Shown in pieces: positions 16,824 through 23,892 of a DNA stretch of 64,000 nucleotides; position 1 is the first letter of the stretch; each line of letters opens with the position of its first letter. This DNA comes from Falsiruegeria litorea R37 (lineage in GTDB: Bacteria; Pseudomonadota; Alphaproteobacteria; Rhodobacterales; Rhodobacteraceae): positions 992,001-1,056,000 of the forward strand of contig NZ_FWFO01000001.1 in assembly GCF_900172225.1 (NCBI RefSeq), in the 5' to 3' direction. Both the position numbers and the translations under genes were made by a program. The notes beneath the pieces were generated by a model. That model saw only the letters and a list, made by a program, of their open reading frames with translations, searched no databases and was not told where the DNA came from.

Positions 16824-17025
16824 ATTCCAGCCCGATGATCCCTTTCTTCGACTTACCCCGCCAGAGAGCCAAAGTGGGGCATTCCTGGGGGCCTTTTGGG
16901 AGTCTGGATACCCTTGGGTAGGTGCTCTGGGAGGGGGGACTGTAGGGGCCACAGAGAGGGCCTCCGGGTGGGTCCTGGAGAGGGTTCTCAGTGGTGGGTT
17001 TCTGTGGGGAGGTTCTTACTGGGAA

Positions 17026-17279
17026 TAAGCAGAGATCCCCGGTAAGAGGTCCTGAGAGTGACTAACCAGATTAAGAACCCTTGGCATTCCAGACCCTTAG
17101 ATGTGCACAGGTGGTCAGATCATCCCGAGGTTAGGGAACTGGTGGATAGGATCTGGGAGGGGTTCCTTGGGGAAAAGATCGCTGAAAGAGGACCTGGCCC
17201 GAAACCCAGGATGGGGTTTAGGAAGCAACTCAGGGTAGTGATCCTGGACCTGTACGTGGCTTGGTTGGATGATCCGGAG
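17026..17279 (+). repeat. 254-bp inverted copy of the 5' end of the polymerase-like gene
   Basis: This segment aligns without gaps to the reverse complement of 22173-22426 and is nearly identical to it. It covers the same leader (from TAAGCAGAGATCCCC) and the first 75 codons of the gene. Similarity stops abruptly at GATCCGGAG. The two copies face inward from the two ends of the tRNA-Gln island. Confidence 0.85.
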
Positions 17280-17288
17280 ACGACTTGA
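17058..17288 (+). pseudogene. Truncated 5' fragment of the winged-helix/polymerase-like gene
   Basis: From GTG at 17058 the frame encodes 76 residues that match residues 1-73 of the minus-strand protein at 21711-22394 (NQIKNPWHSRP, DHPEVRELVDRIWEGFLGE, GPGPKPRMGFRKQLRVV). After WLDDPE it runs into unrelated sequence and stops three codons later. The predicted winged helix and everything downstream are missing. It is therefore a deletion relic of a second, inverted element, or of a rearrangement of the first. Between it and the next gene, 17289-17385 holds nothing recognisable. Confidence 0.75.
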
Positions 17289-17385
17289 ACTCAAAGCAAT
17301 CGCCCACGTCAGCTTCGCGCAGGAAGCGGGCTTTGCAAAGTCGCGAGACAAGGGTGTTTTGAACACTTTGCACAAGAATGGGCGT

Positions 17386-18360
17386 TCAAAGCTCATCGTC
17401 CCATGACGCGCATACTCGACCATCGTTGAAATTGGTCACTGTTAGAGATTGTGTTGACAACGGCTGGCCTGAAATTTTGCCAGATATCGCTTTCAACATT
17501 TCGGGCTCAATCTTTACGGACGATACGTCGTTCGGCCAGCCCCAGTCGATTTTTGTTTCCAGCTTCGAGGCCTGCATTTCTCCATTCTCATCCCAAGAGG
17601 ACAACTCAATCGAGGCACCACATCCAGAAACGCATCTCGCTAAGTCATCATCAGGGCTGACTTTGCGGCCCTCAACAACTAGCGGGTTCCTCATTCCAAG
17701 GATGATGTGTTTAATGCTCTGAGGAGAAGCCTCTAGTGTGAAAACTTCGGACGGATGAGAGAGTGAAACCTTCGGTGCAACCGGCGTCGAAATCGGCGTT
17801 GGAGTATTGCCTGTCAGTCTCACCCATTCACTTGCAGTATGCGCAGCAGAAGAGAGCAACTTCACAATGCGAACTTCTTCTTCATAGTTCCAACAATGTT
17901 GTTTCATCAGAAAAATATGCCTAATAGCCGCTGCTATGTCTGGCACTTCAAGCTCGTCCATACCCAATTGAACCCACTGTGCAGCCGCACGGCCGGATTG
18001 TTCAACATCAGAAAATTCATACTGAGATTCTGTGAATGTACTCCCTGATTGGGCGTCAATCACGGTGTCTCTTTGATCTGAAAATAACAGATCTCCGTCA
18101 TCATATCCTATCACAAAGCCAGTATGGTTCTCCCCGTAGTGGCTCCACATTAACGGATTGAGATGATTGCGGGTCATGCAAAGTATGCCAACGCTGTCAA
18201 GCAAGGGCTCAAGCCACGTCGGGGATAGCCCGTTTTGGTGTAACCAAAGGCGACCCTCCATTGGATCGTTGAATTTTGTGGGCTTACTAAAACCAAGAGA
18301 GTTCTTACTAATTGCTGCAAGGCCAGCACTAAATCCGTAATATTTGTAGAGAAGACCCAT
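17386..18360 (-). CDS. DUF2971 family protein
   Basis: The ATG at 18360 has AAAGGTGG five bases upstream and gives 324 residues. The N-terminus LLYKYYGFSAGLAAISKNSL followed by GFSKPTKFNDPMEG is the typical DUF2971 opening. LMWSHYGENHTGFVIGYD near residue 90 is its second conserved block, and WNYEEEVRIV a third. The family has no agreed function; such genes are common in accessory islands and some lie near defence genes. The gene is visibly AT-richer than the chromosome around it. It lies back to back with no partner in an operon. Its distance from the truncated repeat is about 100 bp. Confidence 0.7.
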   Translation of the reverse strand: MGLLYKYYGFSAGLAAISKNSLGFSKPTKFNDPMEGRLWLHQNGLSPTWLEPLLDSVGILCMTRNHLNPLMWSHYGENHTGFVIGYDDGDLLFSDQRDTVIDAQSGSTFTESQYEFSDVEQSGRAAAQWVQLGMDELEVPDIAAAIRHIFLMKQHCWNYEEEVRIVKLLSSAAHTASEWVRLTGNTPTPISTPVAPKVSLSHPSEVFTLEASPQSIKHIILGMRNPLVVEGRKVSPDDDLARCVSGCGASIELSSWDENGEMQASKLETKIDWGWPNDVSSVKIEPEMLKAISGKISGQPLSTQSLTVTNFNDGRVCASWDDEL

Positions 18361-18638
18361 ATTACCACCTTTGACTAGAATTAATTCGATTCCATGTGAG
18401 CCAATGTCATGAAAACTTAACTTACCAAAGTACAAGGAACATTTGTTGATGCATGGGCTTAAGGCAAGGGCCGCTTTGGGCTGCCTCCCGGCTGACAGAT
18501 TTCACGACTTCGCAAGAATCCGGAGGTAATTGGACTTGTTCAGTTTTCCGCCTAGATTTGCGCGCAATAATAGGCTGACAAAACGTGAAAGGTTAGACGC
18601 TTCTCGACTGCATCAACTTATATCTCCAGACCTCAAAT

Positions 18639-18673
18639 GAAGCACGGGGCCGATCATGGCGGCCCCGTGCTTC
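18639..18673. terminator. 14-bp perfect hairpin downstream of the small orphan gene
   Basis: GAAGCACGGGGCCG at 18639-18652 and its exact complement at 18660-18673 are separated by 7 bases. It lies 43 bp beyond the stop of the 53-aa gene on the minus strand and is GC-rich in an AT-rich setting. On the plus strand it is followed by AAATTTT. It may be a terminator or part of a small structured RNA upstream of the deaminase gene. The remaining 18361-18638 shows no gene. Confidence 0.55.
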
Positions 18674-18715
18674 AAATTTTGCTGACGATGTAAGTCGGGT
18701 GTACCTTCAGCGAGA

Positions 18716-18877
18716 TTACTTCATCTCAACACTATGATCATTGTCGCGGTTATCACGCCACTCTCTGGCACGTTCGAAGTCGGCTTGTGACGCTTCGGAT
18801 GTTTGCTCGTAGTCCTTGAGGGTCTGCGCAAATGAACTTGAGAAATCGAACTGCGGGGCCTGTTCTCGATTCTGCAT
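18716..18877 (-). CDS. 53-aa orphan protein divergent from the anti-phage deaminase
   Basis: An ATG at 18877 is preceded by GGGAGA four bases away and opens a 53-residue frame (MQNREQAPQFDFSSSF, then a charged helix with SEASQADFERAREWRDNRD, ending VEMK). The protein is highly polar and acidic-basic mixed, with no membrane segment. The start lies 78 bp from the divergent start of the deaminase gene, so the two probably share a control region. I do not recognise the family. A regulatory or inhibitor role toward the deaminase is only an inference from position. Confidence 0.5.
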   Translation of the reverse strand: MQNREQAPQFDFSSSFAQTLKDYEQTSEASQADFERAREWRDNRDNDHSVEMK

Positions 18878-18955
18878 GGTCTCTCCCTGTCAAGATATTG
18901 TGGACAGTGTTGCACACGTACACTAGCGTGTCACGCGGTCATTGAGGTTGAATAT

Positions 18956-20257
18956 ATGGAAAAAGTAATAGACGCGGAATTGGTAGTCGGTCTTGTGGGA
19001 CGTTTGGGCGCAGACATGCCTACGGTCATACAGCGCATTCAAGATACGCTGCACAGTCTTCACTACAAACACCACCACATCAAGTTGACGGACTTTGTGA
19101 AGGAACCCAAATTTCACTTCGAACTGGTCGAAGCACCCGTCGAAAAACGATACGAAACATACATCAGCGCATGCAATGAAGTGCGAAGTCGCACCGACCG
19201 GGACGACTTTTTCGTGTCGTATGCAGTCGAAAGAATTCGAGCCATCAGGCGCGAGAAAAACACGGAGGGCAATGCTGCGCTACCGTTGAGGCGGACTGCT
19301 TATATTATTGACCAGATCAAACGCCCTGAGGAAGTCGCGGCGCTTCGCTCCATTTACGGCCAGCAATTCATTCTAATTTCGTGCCACTCTCCAAGTGATT
19401 TTGTTAAGCAGACATTGGCTCAGAAGATTGCGGATGGGCATTCTGACAGCCCAAAGTCGGACAGATGGCAGGCAGCAGCCATGGAGCTCGTAGCTAGAGA
19501 TGGCGACGAATCTTCAGTGCCCCACGGCCAACGTGTCAGTGATGTATTCCCACTAGCCGATCTAGTGGTCGACACCTCGGACGGTGACCAACTTGAAAAG
19601 CTTTTGAAGCGCTTTTTCTTTGTACTGTTTGGAAACTTTGTGATTTCGCCAACGAAAGGCGAGTTTTTCCTAAACTTAGCCTATCAGACTTCGCTGACCT
19701 CATGCGATACGGCTCGGCAAGTCGGGGCTGCAATTTCAAGAGATAGTGATATAATTTCAACCGGTTACAACGAAGCTCCGAAATCTCAGGGTGGGACGTA
19801 TTGGCCTGAAGATGGGGAGGATGGTCGCGATGTCGTATTGGGCAAAGACCCAAATACTATTCGCAAGCGTCAAATGTTGATCGAAGTCGTCCAAAGATTA
19901 GCTAGATCCGGCGAGCTGAAGCGAAATTTTGAAGATGAGGTGGCTATCGCCGAAGCTTTCATTGACGCAAAGAACTCGCCGCTCGAGAAAGCCCAAATCT
20001 TGGATACTCTCGAATATGGGCGGGCAGTCCATGCAGAGATGGCGGCGATTTCAACCGCTGCGAGATTGGGGCTAAGCTTGGCGGGTTCAAGATTGTATTG
20101 TACGACCTTCCCCTGTCACAATTGTTCAAAGCACATTGTAGCGACCGGCGTCAGTGAGGTGTTTTATCTAGAGCCCTACGCGAAAAGCTTTGCCGATGAC
20201 CTTTATCCTGACTCGATATCGATTGACCAAAAGAAACCTGACAAGGACTTATCCTGA
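18956..20257 (+). CDS. avcD: Anti-phage dCTP deaminase (AvcD-like), C-terminus lost to frameshift
   Basis: The 433-residue product has an N-terminal P-loop-kinase-like region starting LVVGLVGRLGADMPTVIQR, and a zinc-dependent cytidine/dCMP deaminase domain with HAE in GRAVHAEMAAIS and PCHNC in CTTFPCHNCSKH. This two-domain build is that of anti-phage dCTP deaminases such as Vibrio AvcD, which drain dCTP/dCMP during phage infection. Both zinc motifs are intact. After DLYPDSISIDQKKPDKD the frame runs into a 46-bp tandem duplication and stops three codons later. Removing one copy would restore about 80 more residues. The gene is AT-richer than the host and may be regulated by the sequence upstream. 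Confidence 0.75.
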   Translation: MEKVIDAELVVGLVGRLGADMPTVIQRIQDTLHSLHYKHHHIKLTDFVKEPKFHFELVEAPVEKRYETYISACNEVRSRTDRDDFFVSYAVERIRAIRREKNTEGNAALPLRRTAYIIDQIKRPEEVAALRSIYGQQFILISCHSPSDFVKQTLAQKIADGHSDSPKSDRWQAAAMELVARDGDESSVPHGQRVSDVFPLADLVVDTSDGDQLEKLLKRFFFVLFGNFVISPTKGEFFLNLAYQTSLTSCDTARQVGAAISRDSDIISTGYNEAPKSQGGTYWPEDGEDGRDVVLGKDPNTIRKRQMLIEVVQRLARSGELKRNFEDEVAIAEAFIDAKNSPLEKAQILDTLEYGRAVHAEMAAISTAARLGLSLAGSRLYCTTFPCHNCSKHIVATGVSEVFYLEPYAKSFADDLYPDSISIDQKKPDKDLS

Positions 20258-20294
20258 CTCGATATCGATTGACCAAAAGAAACCTGACAAGGAC
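20203..20294 (+). repeat. Exact 46-bp tandem duplication inside the deaminase gene
   Basis: Bases 20203-20248 and 20249-20294 are identical (unit begins TTATCCTGACTCGATATCG and ends AAACCTGACAAGGAC). Since 46 is not a multiple of three, the second copy shifts the frame and brings in a TGA at 20255. Perfect identity suggests a recent event that could reverse by recombination or slippage. Confidence 0.95.
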
Positions 20295-20534
20295 AAAGTG
20301 GTGTTTAAGCAGTTTGTCGGCATTACCCCACAGCGTTACAAAAGCCTGTTTTCAAAGTCGAAGCTGAAAGACAAGTCGGGGCACGTTAAGGCTTGGAATG
20401 CAGACACTGCGCAACCGATTATCGAAAAGCTCGACCAAGGTCATACCTCACGAGAGGCGCTGTTCCAAAAGACCATTGCAGACTCGGTCGCTGACGGCGG
20501 AAGGTATCTTTTGAACGGTCGCGAACAAAAGTAG
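20258..20534 (+). pseudogene. Out-of-frame 3' end of the AvcD-like gene
   Basis: After the duplication, the other frame continues from PDSISIDQKKPDKD through KVVFKQFVGITPQRYKSLFSK to NGREQK and a TAG at 20532. The FVGITPxxYxxLF stretch is what one expects near the C-terminus of the deaminase family, just after the DSI segment. It is thus the severed tail of the gene at 18956. No ribosome-binding site suggests that it is made separately. Confidence 0.75.
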
Positions 20535-20607
20535 ATAGTTTAGGCCGCCAGCTTTAACGAAAAACCTGCGTGTCATGCAAATACCATCTAAGTCATTGAA
20601 AGAATTG

Positions 20608-20650
20608 TGGAGGCTAGTACCGGTCTCGAACCGGAGTTCACGGATTTTGT
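20608..20650 (-). other. 3' half of a tRNA-like sequence (Cys-like), possible attachment relic
   Basis: Read on the minus strand, the stretch ends GTGAACTCCGGTTCGAGACC followed by GGTACTAGCCTCCA. It has a T-arm with TTCGAGA loop, an acceptor strand, a U discriminator and CCA. The first half of a tRNA is absent upstream. It resembles the 3' half of tRNA-Cys, a usual landing site for mobile elements. The rest of 20535-20873 contains no gene I can support. Confidence 0.4.
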
Positions 20651-20873
20651 AAATGCCGCCAACTGCGCTTTGCTGGCCTTGATGCGTAGTGCAGCATCGA
20701 CGCAATGATCAAAGGGGCGATGAATGGCCGTTGGTAACTCTCTGGCACGGGCCTTTCGCAGTTACGGCGAATGGTTGGCCCCCGCCCGAGGTGCAGGACA
20801 GATATGTCCGCTTTGGGCTGGGAGCCGACGTTTCCAGCCCTAGCTCCCTAGCAAGCCTCATTGATGAAGCCCG

Positions 20874-21701
20874 TTAGACTGGGTTCTCCGCGCAAGGGCT
20901 AATGCGTCGGCCAGTCCTCTTCTGGAACTGCAGCAGCCGTTGGACATATCCTTCACAGGCGTTCTGCTCATTTTCGTAGACCGCCCAGCGCAAGTCGTGG
21001 ACGTGCTTCTTTAGTACTCCCTCATCCACATCCTCGAACTCTTCGCGACCTGGGATGTTGTAGGACATCCGAAGAGGCCTTCCGGTCACTTCTTCTGATG
21101 CATCCAGCATGACTTGCCTGAGCTCTCCGACATGCCGACAATCTACGATGTAGCTGTCATGGACAGACAGAACGGGTATGCCTGTTTTGGTGAAGTGGTT
21201 GTGGATCAGGGACGTAATTTCGCTGTCCTGTCGCATCAACCGAATACCCTGATCTGAGAAAAGGTAGTCGCCCAAGCATGGGTTTCTTTCGAGTACAGCT
21301 TCTAGCAAGATATCCATCTTTTCATCGGTCATTCGCTTGCCGACGTGATTTACTGAGAAACCGGCTCGGAACGCTTTGTAAGCTGCCTTTTTTTCCTTTG
21401 CGTTGATAGCAGTAAGCACAAGAGACTTGGCCAGCTTCCTGACCAGCTTCTGTGGAAAGCCTTTGTTTTTATATCCCGGCAGAGTGTAAGGATCGTAAGT
21501 CAATTCCAGCCCTTCCTCGGCATAGAGCATCGCCACATGCATGCCCTCGAAGTCAGCTTCGATAACGGGTTCATTGTCGATCGTGATCTTGGACCGCCAG
21601 CCACTGTCGATCTGTTGCCACCACCCACCATAGAACCGACCATGCATGTCCCAACTGCCCCGGCTGAATATGCGCCGCGTCCTTTTTTTCGCATTACCCA
21701 C
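20874..21701 (-). CDS. Minimal single-subunit (T7-RNAP/family-A-like) polymerase-like protein, C-terminal part
   Basis: From GTG at 21701 the frame gives 275 residues. Four blocks appear in the order known for single-subunit RNA polymerases and relatives. DxxGR-type D18-M-H-G-R22 lies in WDMHGRFYGGWWQ. A motif A-like EADFEGMHVAMLYA has D50. A motif B-like RKLAKSLVLTAIN has R88, K92 and T97. A QDSEIT block near 158 is followed by motif C-like SVHDSY with H181 and D182. Spacings are much shorter than in T7 RNA polymerase. The assignment is my own motif reading, not a database match. The upstream ORF is in the same frame and ends nine bases earlier at a TGA, so the two may be one gene read through or broken. 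Confidence 0.5.
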   Translation of the reverse strand: MGNAKKRTRRIFSRGSWDMHGRFYGGWWQQIDSGWRSKITIDNEPVIEADFEGMHVAMLYAEEGLELTYDPYTLPGYKNKGFPQKLVRKLAKSLVLTAINAKEKKAAYKAFRAGFSVNHVGKRMTDEKMDILLEAVLERNPCLGDYLFSDQGIRLMRQDSEITSLIHNHFTKTGIPVLSVHDSYIVDCRHVGELRQVMLDASEEVTGRPLRMSYNIPGREEFEDVDEGVLKKHVHDLRWAVYENEQNACEGYVQRLLQFQKRTGRRISPCAENPV

Positions 21702-21710
21702 GCGAATGCG

Positions 21711-22394
21711 TCAGGATTCGTCTATGTCACCAGTGGCTCCGGGCGGGAGTTCCTTACTGATCTCCAGAGTGGGTTCTTGCAGAGACGGTATGTCGACGAA
21801 GGAATTGGCAATCAGGTCATTGTAAGCTTGAAGATCCTCCCGCCACCCGCGAGTTTCTGGCGTATCCTCGTAATCTATCTGCTTGTTGCTATCGCCCTTC
21901 AGGACAACGACCTCTTCACCCTCAGCCCTCCCGATATCGTCGCGTTCGAACTTGGCTTTGGCGAACCAGCCTTGGAGTTCCTCTGATGCCCTGATCCGGG
22001 TGGTTCGGTTTCCCTTGGCACCGGGGCTGCCATAACTGCCCTTGGATAAATCGATCAGACCCTTCTCATGCAGCTCCTTGATGATCGGAATGATCTTCTT
22101 GGAGATGTGCAGGGCATTATATCGGGAGTTTGTGTCCCAGGAGTTCACTGACATAGACACGCCGATACTCAACTCCGGATCATCCAACCAAGCCACGTAC
22201 AGGTCCAGGATCACTACCCTGAGTTGCTTCCTAAACCCCATCCTGGGTTTCGGGCCAGGTCCTCTCTCAGTAATCGTTTCCCCAAGAAACCCCTCCCAGA
22301 TCCTATCCACCAGATCCCTAACCTCAGGATGATCTGACCACCTGTGCACATCTATCGGTCTGGAATGCCAAGGGTTCTTAATCTGGTTAACCAT
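21711..22394 (-). CDS. Winged-helix-like N-terminal part of the polymerase-like gene
   Basis: The 227-residue product starts MVNQIKNPWHSRPIDVHRWS. Residues 75-150 look like a winged helix: YNALHISKKIIPIIKELHEKG, then GSYGSPGAKGNRTTRIRASE as a possible wing, similar in style to plasmid replication initiators. It ends PPGATGDIDES and TGA. The codons after the TGA stay open in the same frame for the 275-residue polymerase-like part, and TGA is followed by C, a context known to be leaky. Its leader begins about 250 bp from the tRNA-Gln 3' end. A role in replicating or mobilising the island is an inference; no family name can be given. Confidence 0.6.
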   Translation of the reverse strand: MVNQIKNPWHSRPIDVHRWSDHPEVRDLVDRIWEGFLGETITERGPGPKPRMGFRKQLRVVILDLYVAWLDDPELSIGVSMSVNSWDTNSRYNALHISKKIIPIIKELHEKGLIDLSKGSYGSPGAKGNRTTRIRASEELQGWFAKAKFERDDIGRAEGEEVVVLKGDSNKQIDYEDTPETRGWREDLQAYNDLIANSFVDIPSLQEPTLEISKELPPGATGDIDES

Positions 22395-22426
22395 GCTCAG
22401 GACCTCTTACTGGGGATCTCTGCTTA
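22173..22426 (-). repeat. 254-bp inverted repeat partner at the right edge of the island
   Basis: This covers the leader and first codons of the intact polymerase-like gene and matches 17026-17279 in inverted orientation without gaps. The remaining 22427-22637 is non-coding, AT-rich near TATTTCTTCTTATACATTAC, and probably holds the promoter. Confidence 0.85.
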
Positions 22427-22637
22427 GGGGGGTCTGGCGGGGTATCCCTACCAGGGTTTCCCTACTCAGGTTCTTCCCTTCTCTCTCTATTTCTTCTTAT
22501 ACATTACTTATACCTACTAAGAGAGAGGGATAACCATGAAGAAGGAGACCTTTGCTAGGAGATCTATAGCTGGGGCATAAACAGGGGCATTTCCAGGGCC
22601 ATTGATGGACCTGAACACTTGTTTACTTGATGTAAGA

Positions 22638-22659
22638 GAAGATGGCTGGGGTGGTAGGA
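22638..22659. repeat. Right attachment-like direct repeat at the tRNA-Gln 3' end
   Basis: Identical to 16802-16823 in direct orientation. It includes the last bases of the tRNA (acceptor strand and encoded CCA) plus five flanking bases. It is the tRNA-proximal boundary of the island. Confidence 0.75.
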
Positions 22660-22717
22660 TTCGAACCTACGATACACGGTACCAAAAACCGCTGCCTTAC
22701 CACTTGGCTACACCCCA
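22643..22717 (-). tRNA. tRNA-Gln (anticodon TTG)
   Basis: The 75-base sequence on the minus strand starts TGGGGTGTAGCCAAGTGGTA, has anticodon loop TTTTGGT flanked by GCGGT and ACCG, T-arm TAGGTTCGAATCCTA, and ends CCCCAGCCA with CCA encoded. Position 34-36 reads TTG, which decodes CAA (Gln). Its 3' end is duplicated at the far side of the adjoining island. Confidence 0.95.
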
Positions 22718-22810
22718 ACGGTGAGCGGCTGTCTAATCCGAGTGGTCGGAGGGCGCAAGAGGTCCAAAGCAAAAAAATCGCCTTGGGCCTCAAAAAAATT
22801 TCAACCCCTG

Positions 22811-23800
22811 TCAGGCGCTCGTTGAAAGCAGGATTGCACCGGCGCGGCCGCCTGCTTCGACGGCCACGTGGGCCTCTGCCGCGTCTTCCAAGGCAAAGAT
22901 CTTTTCTACTGGGCTGCAGAGTGCTCCGTCGGCCAATGCCGCCGTCAAGGCCGCGATGGCGGCGTCGCGTTCGGATTGTGTCAGGAGGTAAACCAGAACG
23001 ATTTCCAGTGTCACCGCTTTGAACAGCAGTGGAAAAATCGGCAGGGTGGGTGTCATGTCCTTGGCCGAGCCGTAGGCGTTGATGCGTCCGTTTTCCGCGA
23101 TGACTTCGGCATCGATGTCAAGGTTCTGTCCCAGTTCAACGTCGATAATTTTTTCAATTGGTTGCCCGCCGTTTGCGGTCAGGATTTGCTGCGCGAGATC
23201 CGGCGCGCTGTAGTCAATCGCCACGTCAGCACCGGCGGCCTTGGCGCGGTCCAAACCAGCCCCGCGGGCTGTCGTGATCACCCGGGCGCCGCCCCATTTT
23301 GCCATCTGCACCGCCAAAAAGCCAACCGTGCCTGCGCCGCCGTGGATCAGCACGGTCTTGCCCTTGATGTCGCCACCACTGAAGACGGCGTGCGCGGCGG
23401 TCAGACCGGGAATGCCAAGGGTGGCGCCGACCTCGTCGCTGACCGAGGCCGGTAAGGGCACGGCCTGTCGGGAGGGCAGGTTGATTTGCTCGGCAGCGGT
23501 GCCATACGGGCGCTTCCACTGGCCGTTCCAGAGCCAGGCGCGCTCTCCGATGCGGGACGAGGGGACGCCATCACCCACTGCCGAGATCACGCCAGCGCCG
23601 TCGCTGTGCGGGATGATCTGATCGAAGGCTGGGCGGTCCAAACCGGGGCGCCCTGCGCGTGATTTCACATCCGATGGGTTCACGCCAGACATTGTGATAT
23701 TCACTGTCACCTCGCCTGGTCCGGGGGCAGGGCAATCCATGTCCACCAGGGTCAGAACCTCTCGGGCCGAACCAAATGCGTTGTAGGTGATCGCTTTCAT
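22811..23800 (-). CDS. Zinc-free quinone oxidoreductase / MDR-family NADPH reductase
   Basis: The ATG at 23800 has AAAGGA seven bases upstream; an ATG two codons earlier is too close to it. The 329-residue protein has the QOR-type start MKAITYNAFGSAREVL, GVNPSDVKSRAG, the Rossmann motif VLIHGGAGTVGFLAVQMAKWGG and the IDYSAPDLAQQI region. The zinc-binding residues of true alcohol dehydrogenases are missing. Enzymes of this group reduce quinones or enones with NADPH. It diverges from the haloalkane dehalogenase gene across about 90 bp. Confidence 0.8.
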   Translation of the reverse strand: MKAITYNAFGSAREVLTLVDMDCPAPGPGEVTVNITMSGVNPSDVKSRAGRPGLDRPAFDQIIPHSDGAGVISAVGDGVPSSRIGERAWLWNGQWKRPYGTAAEQINLPSRQAVPLPASVSDEVGATLGIPGLTAAHAVFSGGDIKGKTVLIHGGAGTVGFLAVQMAKWGGARVITTARGAGLDRAKAAGADVAIDYSAPDLAQQILTANGGQPIEKIIDVELGQNLDIDAEVIAENGRINAYGSAKDMTPTLPIFPLLFKAVTLEIVLVYLLTQSERDAAIAALTAALADGALCSPVEKIFALEDAAEAHVAVEAGGRAGAILLSTSA

Positions 23801-23892
23801 CTGCATGTCCTTTGGAAAACTGTCGCGACGTTCACCCTAGCGGGGCCGTGGGCGAATGCTAGGCTCAATCGCAACATAAGGGAGGACTGACC

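Noticed and set aside
18721-18915. 64-residue minus-strand frame over the 53-aa gene
   Set aside because: It overlaps the 53-aa frame in another register, lacks the ribosome-binding site spacing, and is very Arg/Pro/Ser-rich.
20689-20877. 62-residue plus-strand frame between the tRNA-like half and the polymerase-like gene
   Set aside because: No ribosome-binding site, no family, and it ends inside the convergent gene end; treated as non-coding.
17058-22394. Insertion sequence or integrase in the tRNA-Gln island
   Set aside because: I looked for transposase DDE-like frames, tyrosine recombinase R-H-R-Y patterns and serine recombinase starts and saw none. The inverted 254-bp repeats belong to a gene rather than to IS ends.
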